From: Nitrospirota bacterium
GTDB taxonomy: Bacteria; Nitrospirota; Nitrospiria; SBBL01; JAADHI01
Assembly (NCBI GenBank): GCA_029261155.1
Contig: JAJDBW010000001.1
Span: 52,666-116,665, forward strand
DNA length: 64,000 nucleotides
Reading direction: 5' to 3'
In this document: positions 45,252-54,127 of the stretch, in pieces
Position numbering within the stretch: position 1 is the stretch's first letter
Layout of the letters: every line of letters begins with the position of its first letter
Translations under genes and position numbers: made by a program
The notes under the pieces: model-generated
What the model was told of the DNA's origin: nothing
Seen by the model: only the letters and a program-made list of their open reading frames with translations
The model's database searches: none

Positions 45252-45279
45252 ATTATACAGTGTGCTTTTTCAATGTCAA
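45252..45279 (-). promoter_or_regulatory. Strong promoter of the dcw cluster
   Basis: Perfect -35 TTGACA (45279-45274) and perfect -10 TATAAT (45257-45252) with a 16-nt spacer. The expected start lies near 45245, just before the MraZ boxes. Confidence 0.85.
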
Positions 45280-45406
45280 GTACAAAAACGGGTAAATGTT
45301 GCGATTTTATTGGAATTTTCGCCCCGCTGGCCGCTCAATATTTTGAAGAGATGTCCCTTCCATTGCCGTTCTTTTCGGACCTTCTTCCGAGCTGAGAAAA
45401 AAAGAG

Positions 45407-47059
45407 GTGAAAAAAACAGAATATGCTAAGATGCCGGCCAAGAGGGTGGGTCAGGATGGGACGAGCCAGTTGAGCCCTCCGGATAAAGTGGCTTTTAAAC
45501 GCGAAAGACCGTATTCGATGAAGAACAGATTTGATCCCTCGACCGAACATCTCTGGAAGTCCGTCTCCGAGCTGCGATCGCAGCTCTCCTTTTTAAGCGC
45601 TCTTGAAGCAAGCTATCCCGAAAGCGAAATCTACCTCGTCGGGGGCGCCGTCCGAGATTTCCTCATTCATCGCGAGACCAAGGATTATGATTTTTTGGTT
45701 CGGCGCATTCCCGCAGAGGCCCTTGGCGCTTTTCTAAAAAAACAGGGAAAGGTGAGCTGGGTGGGAAAGCAGTTCGGCGTATTTAAGTTTTACCCCAAAG
45801 GGCTTTCGCTTGAAGAAGCGATTGACGTGGCCCTCCCCAGAACGGAGGCCTCTTTTTCTCACAGCGGAGGATATCGGGATTTCGATGTCGTCAGCGACCC
45901 GGCGCTTCCCGTGGAAGCCGATCTCGGCCGCCGGGATTTTACCATTAACGCCATGGCCGCCGATCTCAAAACAGAACGCATTATCGATCCCTATGAGGGC
46001 CTGAGCGACCTTAAGGCGGGGCGATTACGTACTGTTGGGGTGGCGGCAGATCGTTTTGCGGAAGATACCTCACGGGCGCTGAGAGGGCTGCGCTTCGCTG
46101 TGCAGCTCGACCTCGATTTTGAAGAAGACACTTGGCGTGCCCTCAAAGTCTCGGTTTTGACCCTCAATGCAAAACGGGACGACGGAACTTGGATTGTTCC
46201 CCGGGAAACCATCGCGAAAGAATTTATTCGTGCGATGATCTGCCATCCAACGAAGGCCTTCGATCTGTGGGACGAAAGTGGGGCCTTTGCCGAATTGCTC
46301 CCGGAACTCCTTCAAATGAAAGACTGCCCTCAACCCGAGAATTACCATTCCGAAGGCGATGTCTGGATGCACACGCGCCTGGCCCTTTCCCAGCTCAGCG
46401 CTCAAGCTTATCAGGAAGAATTTCAAAAAGAATATGATGCCGAAACGGTCTTGGCCGTCTTGTTCCACGACATCGCCAAGCCGCAAACCATTCAGACGCC
46501 GGAGAAAGATGGCGTCGACCGTATCCGTTTTAACAAGCACGACCTCGTGGGGGCGGCAATGACGAAGCAAATCGTCCGGCGTCTCAAACTTTCGACCTTT
46601 CAAAAAGGAAGCCGCTACGCCGTCGATGAAGGGGCCTTGGCCTGGCTGGTCGAGCGGCACTTGGTTTTAGTTCAAGGCGAAATCGACAAGATGCGCGCGG
46701 CGACGATTGAGCGGATCTTTCTTAATCCGCAGTATCCTGGCGATAAGTTGATGCAGCTGATTTATTGCGACGGCAAGGCGACGGTTCCCCAAGATCCGCA
46801 AACCCATCTGTCTCACTATGCGCTCATGAAGGCGCGCATCGAAAAAATAAAGGCCCTGACGGCCGAACGCGACAAAATCCCTCCCCCACTTTTAAGCGGC
46901 CGCGAGCTGATGGCGCTCTTGAAGATTCCATCCGGACCTCAGGTGGGACGCTATTTGACTGGCATTCGAGAAGAACAGCTTTCCGGAAGACTGTCGACCC
47001 GGGAAGAAGCCTTGGCCTGGGTCAAACAAAGCCAGAAGAACACAAGGGATTCGGGCTAG
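45407..47059 (+). CDS. CCA-adding enzyme / poly(A) polymerase family protein with HD domain
   Basis: Up to 550 residues (GTG 45407; a start at ATG 45518, MKNRFDPSTEHLW, is equally possible since neither has a clear ribosome site). The class II nucleotidyltransferase head has IYLVGGAVRDFLIHRETKDYDFLV (GGxVRD and DxD) and GRRDFTINAMAADL, then the tRNA-binding RFAEDTSRALRGLRFAVQL. An HD phosphohydrolase domain follows (VWMHTRLAL, AVLFHDIAKPQT). It probably adds or repairs the tRNA CCA end, although other members act as poly(A) polymerases. It is divergent from mraZ. Confidence 0.85.
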   Translation: MKKTEYAKMPAKRVGQDGTSQLSPPDKVAFKRERPYSMKNRFDPSTEHLWKSVSELRSQLSFLSALEASYPESEIYLVGGAVRDFLIHRETKDYDFLVRRIPAEALGAFLKKQGKVSWVGKQFGVFKFYPKGLSLEEAIDVALPRTEASFSHSGGYRDFDVVSDPALPVEADLGRRDFTINAMAADLKTERIIDPYEGLSDLKAGRLRTVGVAADRFAEDTSRALRGLRFAVQLDLDFEEDTWRALKVSVLTLNAKRDDGTWIVPRETIAKEFIRAMICHPTKAFDLWDESGAFAELLPELLQMKDCPQPENYHSEGDVWMHTRLALSQLSAQAYQEEFQKEYDAETVLAVLFHDIAKPQTIQTPEKDGVDRIRFNKHDLVGAAMTKQIVRRLKLSTFQKGSRYAVDEGALAWLVERHLVLVQGEIDKMRAATIERIFLNPQYPGDKLMQLIYCDGKATVPQDPQTHLSHYALMKARIEKIKALTAERDKIPPPLLSGRELMALLKIPSGPQVGRYLTGIREEQLSGRLSTREEALAWVKQSQKNTRDSG

Positions 47060-47131
47060 AATGCAGGAAGGTGAATGGCTCGAATCGTTGACAAGCCCTA
47101 GGGCCGATGCTACTATCTGGCCGCGCAGGCC

Positions 47132-50017
47132 ATGAAAATAAAATCGCTTTATAAAGACACGCTTCATCTCCCGAAGACCGATTTCCCGATGCGGGCGAAC
47201 CTTGCTCAGCGCGAAGTGGCGCAGTTGGCCGAGTGGGAAGCCTCGGGCTTGGAGGCCCAATTACAAGCCCAGAGTGCAGGACGGGAGAAGTACATTCTTC
47301 ATGATGGTCCGCCCTATGCGAACGGCCATATCCATATCGGCCACGCCCTGAATAAAATTTTAAAAGACATCATCGTCAAATCCCGGAGCCTAAGCGGTTA
47401 TGCCGCGCCCTATGTTCCGGGATGGGATTGCCACGGCTTGCCCATCGAGCATCAGGTACTCAAAAATCTGGGTCCAAAAAAACACGAATTATCCAAGCTC
47501 GAGATCCGAAAACTATGCCGGGACTATGCGCAAAAATTTGTTGCGATTCAAAAAGAAGAATTTAAGCGCCTCGGCGTCGGCGGCGATTGGGCGCATCCCT
47601 ATCTGACGATGACCTCAGACTACGAGGCCACCATTGTCAGAGAGTTCGGTAAGGTGGTCGCTACCGGCGGCGTCTACAAGGGGAAGAAGCCCGTTTTGTG
47701 GTGCGCTTTTGACGAAACCGCGCTGGCCGAAGCGGAGGTGGAGTATGCCGACAAGGTTTCTCCTTCTATTTACGTCAAATTCAGGGTGAAGGACGTGAAG
47801 GGCCTTTTTCCTACCGATGGTGAGCGCGAAACCTTTGTGGTGATCTGGACGACCACGCCCTGGACCCTTCTGGCCAATCAGGCCATTTGTTTACATCCGG
47901 GTCTAAAATACCGAGCGGTGAACACACCGGCTGGGCGTTTAATTGTCGCACAAGACTTGGTTGAACAAAGCATGGAGGCCTTCGGTTTTGAAGCGGAGGC
48001 CTATGAAATTTGCGAACCGGCTCTTCTCGGAAGCGCGCTTGAGGGCTTGGTTTGCCGCCACCCTTGGATTGATCGCGATGCGCCGCTGATCTTGGGGACG
48101 CATGTCACCTTGGAGCAGGGCACGGGCTGTGTGCACACGGCGCCAGGGCACGGTCAGGAAGACTACGAAGTGGGCCTGAAATACGGCCTCGAAGTGTATG
48201 CGCCGGTGGATCACCGCGGGCGTTTCACTGAAGAAGCCAGAGGCTTCGGCGGCCAGAAAGTGCGCGATGCAAATGAACAGGTGGTCGAAACCCTTAAGAA
48301 ACACGATGCCCTACTGGCGGCGGAGGAGATCAATCATTCCTATCCGCATTGTTGGCGCTGTAAAAAACCCGTGATTTTTCGGGCGACGGAGCAATGGTTT
48401 ATTTCGATGGCCGAAAACGACCTCCGAGATCGCGCGATTAAGGCCATCGAGACCGATGTGCGTTGGATTCCGAAATGGGGAAAAGACCGGATATTAGGCA
48501 TGATCGAGAATCGTCCCGATTGGTGCATCTCCCGCCAGCGGGTTTGGGGTGTGCCGATTGTCGCCTTTGCCTGCAGCGGTTGTGGGTCATCGCTTTGTAC
48601 ACAAGAAATCGCAAACCGCGTGGCCGATCAAATGGCGGCGGAGGGCGGGAGCGATATTTGGTATGCGAAGACCGCAGCCGAATTACTCCCCGAAAAGACG
48701 AGCTGCCCGAAATGCGGCGGCATCGCCTTTGAGCAAGAGCAGGACATCCTCGACGTCTGGTTCGAATCGGGCGTGAGCCATGCCGCCGTGCTTAAGCAGC
48801 GTCCGGACTTGGCCTGGCCAGCAGATCTCTATCTCGAAGGCTCGGATCAACACCGCGGCTGGTTTCACAGCACGATGTTAGCGGCCTTAATGACCGACGG
48901 CCAAGTGCCTTATAAGGCGGTACTGACGCATGGCTTTGTCGTCGATGGTGCGGGGAAAAAGATGTCAAAATCGGTGGGCAATGTCGTCGCCCCGCAGGAA
49001 GTGATTAAGGCGCACGGCGCGGATATCCTACGGCTCTGGGTGGCGGCCACCGATTTCCGGGAAGACGTGCGGATTTCAAAAGATATCTTAGTCCAAATGG
49101 TGGAGGCCTACCGAAAAATTAGGAACACCTGCCGCTTTTTGCTTGGAAATCTTGAGGACTATCCCGAAGACGGCTCCCCGCTTTCGGAAGGCGATTTCCA
49201 GGAAATCGACCGATGGATGTTGGATCGACTCCATCGCATCAATGAAAAGGTTCAAGGGGCCTATCGCGAATCTAGTTTTCATGTCGTTTTCCACACCTTG
49301 AATCATTTTTGTGCTGTGGATCTTTCATCTTTTTATCTCGACATCCTGAAGGACCGCCTCTATGTTTCTGCGAAGAATGCGCCGGAGCGCAGAGCGGCAC
49401 AGGCCGTGATGCAGGAAGCCCTCCTGACTTTGGTGGGACTGATGGCGCCGATTCTCTCCTTTACGGCGGAAGAAATTTGGCAGCATCTGCCGCCGGGGCT
49501 GAAGTCCAAGCCCTCGGTACATCTCTCAAGCTTTTTCCCGATTAAAAAACAGAACGAGTCAGAAGCGGACGAGAAAAAGACTTTTTCGGGAAAATGGGAC
49601 AAATTGATTCGCGTTCGGGAAGAGGTGTCCCGTGTGCTGGAACAAGCACGCAAGGACAAGCAAATCGGCAGTTCGCTGGAGGCTGCCGTTCGCCTTTACG
49701 CGGAAGAAAAATCTTGGGCGACCGATGCTGTAGAAGGCTATTCCTATTTCGCACTCTTCGAACAACAGAAAGCTTTTTTGCCCAATCTCTTGATCGTTTC
49801 CCAGGTGGATCTGCTTCCTTTAAGTGAGAAGAAGAAAGACCTTACGACCGTGACGATCAATGGAGAGACCTTGGGCATCGAGGTGATCCCAGCACGTGGA
49901 GAAAAATGTGAACGCTGTTGGGTCTTTAACGAAGATGTCGGGACCGATACGCAGCACCCCACGCTTTGCGGACGTTGCGCAAAGGTGATGCTGGCCGAGG
50001 GGCCGGATGCGGCGTAG
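47132..50017 (+). CDS. ileS: Isoleucyl-tRNA synthetase
   Basis: A 961-residue class I synthetase. PPYANGHIHIGHALN contains the HIGH motif at 68-71, and KKMSKSVGN lies near residue 610. The editing domain is present (VVIWTTTPWTLLANQAI, GTGCVHTAPGHGQEDY), as is the C-terminal zinc finger CERCWVF...CGRCAKV of the bacterial type. No T-box or long leader is seen in the 72 bases before it. Its end overlaps lspA by 11 nt, the classic ileS-lspA order. Confidence 0.97.
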   Translation: MKIKSLYKDTLHLPKTDFPMRANLAQREVAQLAEWEASGLEAQLQAQSAGREKYILHDGPPYANGHIHIGHALNKILKDIIVKSRSLSGYAAPYVPGWDCHGLPIEHQVLKNLGPKKHELSKLEIRKLCRDYAQKFVAIQKEEFKRLGVGGDWAHPYLTMTSDYEATIVREFGKVVATGGVYKGKKPVLWCAFDETALAEAEVEYADKVSPSIYVKFRVKDVKGLFPTDGERETFVVIWTTTPWTLLANQAICLHPGLKYRAVNTPAGRLIVAQDLVEQSMEAFGFEAEAYEICEPALLGSALEGLVCRHPWIDRDAPLILGTHVTLEQGTGCVHTAPGHGQEDYEVGLKYGLEVYAPVDHRGRFTEEARGFGGQKVRDANEQVVETLKKHDALLAAEEINHSYPHCWRCKKPVIFRATEQWFISMAENDLRDRAIKAIETDVRWIPKWGKDRILGMIENRPDWCISRQRVWGVPIVAFACSGCGSSLCTQEIANRVADQMAAEGGSDIWYAKTAAELLPEKTSCPKCGGIAFEQEQDILDVWFESGVSHAAVLKQRPDLAWPADLYLEGSDQHRGWFHSTMLAALMTDGQVPYKAVLTHGFVVDGAGKKMSKSVGNVVAPQEVIKAHGADILRLWVAATDFREDVRISKDILVQMVEAYRKIRNTCRFLLGNLEDYPEDGSPLSEGDFQEIDRWMLDRLHRINEKVQGAYRESSFHVVFHTLNHFCAVDLSSFYLDILKDRLYVSAKNAPERRAAQAVMQEALLTLVGLMAPILSFTAEEIWQHLPPGLKSKPSVHLSSFFPIKKQNESEADEKKTFSGKWDKLIRVREEVSRVLEQARKDKQIGSSLEAAVRLYAEEKSWATDAVEGYSYFALFEQQKAFLPNLLIVSQVDLLPLSEKKKDLTTVTINGETLGIEVIPARGEKCERCWVFNEDVGTDTQHPTLCGRCAKVMLAEGPDAA

Positions 50018-50513
50018 GTACTTCTTCCTCCTCTTCATTGGCTGCGGCATCGCATTTATCGATCAGTTTACCAAGCGGATGATTCAAACCGAATTTAGGT
50101 TACACGAGTCTATTCCGGTGATTGATGGTTTTTTTTCATTAACCTACATCCTTAATCCCGGCGCGGCCTTCGGCATTTTTGCGGACCAAAGCGAAACCTT
50201 CCGCAGCATTTTTTTTATGGCCGTTTCTATCATCGCGCTCACCTTGCTTGCCTTTTTTTTTCGTCAAACTCCCAGTGAGGACACCTTTTCTCTTGTTGCC
50301 ATTTCTCTGCTTTTCGGCGGTGCCATCGGCAATATGATCGATCGCATTCGATTAGGGGAGGTGGTTGATTTTTTAGATTTTTATGTTGGAAAGTATCATT
50401 GGCCAGCCTTCAACGTGGCCGATTCGGCGATTACGGTTGGTGTGTCCTTGATGATGCTCCAGCTTTTTTTTCAAAAGGGTCGAGATGAAGAAGAGGATCT
50501 GAAGGCAGGTTAG
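50007..50513 (+). CDS. lspA: Lipoprotein signal peptidase (signal peptidase II)
   Basis: A 168-residue membrane aspartic protease with four helices. Motifs: IDQFTKRMI, LTYILNPGAAFGIFAD, GGAIGNMIDRIRLGEVVDFLDFY and WPAFNVADSAITVGV, the last two holding the catalytic Asp pair. It cleaves prolipoprotein signal peptides. The C-terminus is acidic (RDEEEDLKAG). Overlap with ileS indicates coupled translation. Confidence 0.95.
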   Translation: MRRRYFFLLFIGCGIAFIDQFTKRMIQTEFRLHESIPVIDGFFSLTYILNPGAAFGIFADQSETFRSIFFMAVSIIALTLLAFFFRQTPSEDTFSLVAISLLFGGAIGNMIDRIRLGEVVDFLDFYVGKYHWPAFNVADSAITVGVSLMMLQLFFQKGRDEEEDLKAG

Positions 50514-50578
50514 GCAAAATTTTGACAAGCCCATACACAATCAACACATGTAAAAGGTTGCATCGTCCAGGGTCTTTT

Positions 50579-50863
50579 TTAGGGGCCGGTTTCGGCTACC
50601 TTGAGATGGCTTTTGGATGAACCGTAGTGTTTTTCTAAATAGGCGATGATGGCGTCGTCATCGTCCCGAATTATGACCTCTCCATCGACCAAAGTGGGCA
50701 CACCCCTTTGCTGTGAAAGATCAAAGAGTGCGTTCCTTTGCGCCCGGTTTCGCGGAACGTCAATGGTGCGATAAGGGAGTCCTAATTCCGCAAACTTCTC
50801 CCGAACCCGATGGCAATAGTAACAAGACGCCGTTTGGTAGAGCATGATTTCTCGATTATTCAT
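50579..50863 (-). CDS. Glutaredoxin-like / GST N-terminal thioredoxin-fold protein
   Basis: A 94-residue protein with a thioredoxin fold: MLYQTASCYYCHRVREKFAELGLPYRTIDVPRN with a CYYC redox motif, GVPTLVDGEVIIRDDDDAIIAYLEKHYG with the cis-Pro and the glutathione-binding acidic pair. It resembles NrdH/glutaredoxin or the first half of a glutathione transferase. It follows the zinc-ribbon gene by 21 bases and is probably co-regulated with it by the TetR protein upstream. Confidence 0.8.
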   Translation of the reverse strand: MNNREIMLYQTASCYYCHRVREKFAELGLPYRTIDVPRNRAQRNALFDLSQQRGVPTLVDGEVIIRDDDDAIIAYLEKHYGSSKSHLKVAETGP

Positions 50864-50884
50864 CTGATCACCTTTATTCTTCAG

Positions 50885-51055
50885 TTAATTTACCGAAGCA
50901 AGTTGGTGCTTTTCCCGGTTCTCTAAAATCGTGGGGTCGAGGATCTCTCCACAGACCAGACAGCGTACCCCATAGAAATGAATAAAACCGGTGCTGTCTT
51001 TGAGATCTTGAAGCCGATCCGAGACCATTAAACCACCGCATCTTGGACATTTCAT
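50885..51055 (-). CDS. Small double-CxxC zinc-ribbon protein
   Basis: A 56-residue protein from ATG 51055 (MKCPRCGGLMVSDRLQDL), with GGGAGG six bases upstream. Two CxxC pairs (CPRC and CLVC, about 28 residues apart) should hold one zinc. The part between (STGFIHFYGVRCLVCGEIL) is conserved-looking. No family name is known to me. It sits between a TetR gene and a glutaredoxin-like gene. Confidence 0.7.
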   Translation of the reverse strand: MKCPRCGGLMVSDRLQDLKDSTGFIHFYGVRCLVCGEILDPTILENREKHQLASVN

Positions 51056-51108
51056 CTGAAACCTCCCTTTTCGAGTTTGTTGCGAAATTTCTTGAAATCT
51101 CAACTCCT

Positions 51109-51126
51109 ATCTACCCATAGGTAGAT
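51109..51126 (-). promoter_or_regulatory. Palindromic operator upstream of the zinc-ribbon/glutaredoxin pair
   Basis: ATCTACC-CATA-GGTAGAT is a perfect 7-bp inverted repeat. It matches 13 of 18 bases of the site in the tetR promoter, suggesting the same repressor binds both. Confidence 0.6.
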
Positions 51127-51145
51127 GTTGTAAGTAAAAAAATAA

Positions 51146-51712
51146 TCATGGTTTCAGTAAAATCAAGACCCACTGTCGTGCATCTTCGATACGATCTACA
51201 GAAGACGTCCTGGCGACCAGCATGGCGCCTTCAAAGGTGTGGAAAATATTCCGTGCGTTTTGCCTTAAATTTTTACACTTGTAGAACTCTCCATTGTTGA
51301 TGCCCTCTTGCAAAACCTCCGAGAGCCAGTCTTCGTGGATGAGCACAAACTGACCGACCTGTTCGCGAACCTGCTCTGGAAGTCCATCAAGATCGGACGC
51401 AAGACTTGCGCACAAACAAATCCGTCCCCCTTTTTTAAAGGTATCCACGAACATTTGGGCGTAAGCCATGACCTTTTTTTCCGCTGAAGATTCCTTGTTC
51501 AGCTCGTCGAGTTTTTCTAAAAATACGTCGTGGTAATGGTTCATCACCGCTTGGACCAGGTCTGCCTTGGTCGGAAAGTGATAATGGATACTCGATGTTT
51601 TAATGCCGATCCGCTTGGATAAATCACGATAGCTAAATGCGTTGTAGCCCTGTATTTGGAGCATCTCTTCTGCAACCGTAATTATTTTTGAAGCCGTTAA
51701 TGAATCCACCAT
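51146..51712 (-). CDS. TetR-family transcriptional repressor
   Basis: A 188-residue protein. The N-terminal HTH (about 4-50) reads ASKIITVAEEMLQIQGYNAFSYRDLSKRIGIKTSSIHYHFPTKADLVQAVM, typical of TetR. The C-terminal helical domain has cysteines in GGRICLCASLASDL, which could sense electrophiles or redox state, and GQFVLIHEDWLSEVLQEGI, as in AcrR/NemR-like members. It likely controls itself and the adjacent zinc-ribbon and glutaredoxin-like genes. Confidence 0.88.
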   Translation of the reverse strand: MVDSLTASKIITVAEEMLQIQGYNAFSYRDLSKRIGIKTSSIHYHFPTKADLVQAVMNHYHDVFLEKLDELNKESSAEKKVMAYAQMFVDTFKKGGRICLCASLASDLDGLPEQVREQVGQFVLIHEDWLSEVLQEGINNGEFYKCKNLRQNARNIFHTFEGAMLVARTSSVDRIEDARQWVLILLKP

Positions 51713-51719
51713 AAAAGGT

Positions 51720-51748
51720 AGTCTACCTATCTATAGATAGATAGTCAA
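51720..51748 (-). promoter_or_regulatory. tetR promoter with embedded operator
   Basis: Minus-strand TTGACT (51748-51743) and TAGACT (51725-51720) are spaced by 17 nt. The spacer carries a perfect 14-bp palindrome CTATCTATAGATAG (51727-51740), and 51721-51738 resembles the site at 51109. Occupancy would block RNA polymerase, giving autorepression. Confidence 0.6.
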
Positions 51749-51910
51749 GTCCTTTTTACGCAGTCTTATTTCTTAGGCCGTTTTATGAAATAGAAAATAA
51801 TCAAGGAATGTCTGCTCGTCTGTCTCGCGGGGGAGGACTTCAATCAAATTCTTATCATGAAAATCGTGTATAAAGAGGCCGCATTGGCCAAATTGGTCCT
51901 CCGAATAATG

Positions 51911-51939
51911 TTGTAGAACGACCCGGATTACAATATGAT
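51911..51939 (+). promoter_or_regulatory. Candidate promoter of the SLC13/RCK permease gene
   Basis: TTGTAG and TATGAT are separated by 17 nt, 72 bases upstream of the ATG. The rest of the 299-base gap (51713-52011) holds no gene. Confidence 0.35.
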
Positions 51940-52011
51940 TTGGGTCCTGTTTACTGAGCGGCGTTTTATTGTGGGTTCATTAGCGCACGTATTTAACTTG
52001 TAAGGCGTTTT

Positions 52012-53787
52012 ATGGGAATGGATGCCTATTTGACCTTGGGGATTGTGCTCGCAATCTTCATCGCCCTCTTAAAAAATTTTGCACCCCCCGATGTCCTTTT
52101 TCTGGGTGCGACGGCCTTTTTAGCCCTCGTCGGTGTGATTACGCCCTCGGAGGCCTTCGCCGGTTTTTCCAATGCGGGCATGCTGACCGTCGCCGCGCTC
52201 TTTGTTGTTGCCGCAGCACTCCGAGAAACGGGCTTGCTTGATTACATCGGGCATTATGTCTTGGGCGGGGCAAAATCAGAGAAAGGGGTCTTGGGGCGAC
52301 TTGCGGGCGTGGTTTTGCCCATGTCTGCTTTTCTAAATAACACGCCCATTGTCGCGATGTTCGTTCCGGTGGTTTTAGATTGGAGCCGTCGGCATCGTGT
52401 TTCGCCCTCCAAGCTGCTGATCCCCCTTTCCTATTTGGCGATTCTGGGCGGCACCTGCACCTTGATTGGGACCTCCACCAACCTCATCGTCAACGGGCTG
52501 GCCGTGAAGAATGGCCTGCCCGAAATGTCGCTTTTCGAGATCGGTCTTGTCGGCATTCCCTACGCCTTTATTGGCTTTATCTATCTGTATTTCATCGGCC
52601 CGCGGTTTTTGCCCGACCGAAAAGAATTGATGGAGCAATTGGGCGAGTCGCGTCGGGAATATCTGATCGAAATGCTCGTTCAAGACGGATGCCGGTTGAT
52701 AGGAAAAACGGTCGCCGAAGCCGGTTTACATGATTTGCCGGGTTTGTTCTTGATTGAGATTGACCGGGAGGGCACGATCATTGGTCCGGTGAGGCAGGAC
52801 GATGTGATTGAGGAAAATGATCGTATGATTTTTACGGGCGTGGTCGGTGATATCGTCGATCTCGAACGCATCCCCGGTCTTGTCCCCGCCGCCGATCCGA
52901 CCTACGAAATCTCGGCGAGCGAACAACGCAAGCGGCGCTTGTGTGAAGTTGTGGTTTCCGAACGCTGCCCTTTTGTGGGAACGCCGATTAAGGCAGCGAA
53001 TTTTCGTGAAACCTATGGTGCCGCGGTCGTCGCCGTTCATCGCGGTGGGAGCCGCGTGAAAACGCGGATCGGCGATGTCCGGCTTCGTCCCGGCGACACC
53101 CTCCTCTTACAGGTTCGCGCAAATTTTATCCATGCGTTTCGAAACGATCCTTCTTTTTATCTGGTCAGCAATGTCGATGAGTGGCGATCCATTCGCCGAG
53201 ACCGCGCGGGGATCGCTTTGGGTCTCTTCGTTTTGCTCATTGTGTTGATGTCAACCGCCGTCGTGCCGATTTTAGTTGCGGCCATCCTGGTTGCGGTGCT
53301 TCTGATCGCCAGCGGCTGCATTTCTCCCGGGGATGCCCGCCGAAGCCTCAATCGCCAGGTCTTAATCACGATCGCCGCCTCCTTCGGCGTGGCGGCGGCC
53401 CTTGAACAATCGGGCGCCGCCACGGCCATTGCAGGGTTTCTTGTCCAATCGACGCAAGCTTGGGGCCCCCTTGCCGCTTTGGCGCTGATCTATCTTTTGG
53501 GGGCGACGATGACCGAACTGATCACCAACAATGCGGCGGCTGTTTTGCTTTTTCCTTTTTGCACGGAAACCGCGCGGCTCTTCAACGTGAGCCCTCAACC
53601 TTTCGTCGTGGCACTTATGCTGGCCGCCTCCGCAAGTTTTATGACGCCCATTGGCTATCAAACCAATATGATGGTCTATGGACCGGGGGGGTATCGTGTG
53701 GGCGATTTTCTGCGCATTGGCGGTCCGCTCAATGTTGTTCTTTGGATTGTGGCCCTTGTCCTCGTGCCTATCTTCTGGCCTTTTTAA
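52012..53787 (+). CDS. SLC13-family permease with two RCK_C (TrkA-C) domains
   Basis: A 591-residue transporter. The first membrane half (about 5-200) has TPSEAFAGFSNAGMLTVAALFVVAAALRETGLLDYIG and the anion motif SAFLNNTPIVAMFVPVV...GGTCTLIGTSTNLIVNG; the second half (about 400-590) repeats it as TELITNNAAAVLLFP...TPIGYQTNMMVYGPGGYR. Between them are two TrkA-C domains (about 210-290 and 300-385) ending DTLLLQVRANF. Such proteins carry sulfate, dicarboxylates or other anions, and the RCK_C parts probably bind a small ligand. Substrate is unknown. Confidence 0.9.
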   Translation: MGMDAYLTLGIVLAIFIALLKNFAPPDVLFLGATAFLALVGVITPSEAFAGFSNAGMLTVAALFVVAAALRETGLLDYIGHYVLGGAKSEKGVLGRLAGVVLPMSAFLNNTPIVAMFVPVVLDWSRRHRVSPSKLLIPLSYLAILGGTCTLIGTSTNLIVNGLAVKNGLPEMSLFEIGLVGIPYAFIGFIYLYFIGPRFLPDRKELMEQLGESRREYLIEMLVQDGCRLIGKTVAEAGLHDLPGLFLIEIDREGTIIGPVRQDDVIEENDRMIFTGVVGDIVDLERIPGLVPAADPTYEISASEQRKRRLCEVVVSERCPFVGTPIKAANFRETYGAAVVAVHRGGSRVKTRIGDVRLRPGDTLLLQVRANFIHAFRNDPSFYLVSNVDEWRSIRRDRAGIALGLFVLLIVLMSTAVVPILVAAILVAVLLIASGCISPGDARRSLNRQVLITIAASFGVAAALEQSGAATAIAGFLVQSTQAWGPLAALALIYLLGATMTELITNNAAAVLLFPFCTETARLFNVSPQPFVVALMLAASASFMTPIGYQTNMMVYGPGGYRVGDFLRIGGPLNVVLWIVALVLVPIFWPF

Positions 53788-54127
53788 AAAAAGGAGATCG
53801 GCTGAAGAAGCATTTAGAATGCTCGATATTATTTCAGGCCATCCGTCCCAACCCCCTTTTCCTAAAAGACAAGAACCGTGATGTAGACCCGCTTGGATAA
53901 TTTTACAGACTGTTCTTGCGTGTTCCTTCTTTTTTGTACGATATTGATATTCATCATGTGAAGGGTTATGTTGTTCAAATTTTGCAAGCGGGTATTGTGA
54001 TTTTGAATTCATTTTTCCTTTTGAAGCCCAAGCCGGGATGGGCTGAGTCAGTAAAGATCATAGGCCTTGGACGCGACATCAAAATCACACAGGTTTTAAG
54101 CAAGCGGATTATTAGAATAGAGGAATC
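53788..54127. other. 340-base gap before the Na/Pi cotransporter gene
   Basis: No supported gene. A 71-codon open frame from TTG 53916 ends in an ATGA overlap with the cotransporter start, but it has an unusual start codon, no ribosome site and no recognisable domain. A GAGGAA ribosome site for the cotransporter lies at its 3' end. Confidence 0.4.

Noticed and set aside
47060..47131. T-box or riboswitch before ileS
   Set aside because: Only 72 bases are available and no T-box sequence or specifier hairpin is visible.
53362..54012. 216-codon minus-strand frame across the permease end and the gap
   Set aside because: Mostly antisense to the permease, with low-complexity basic composition and no domain.
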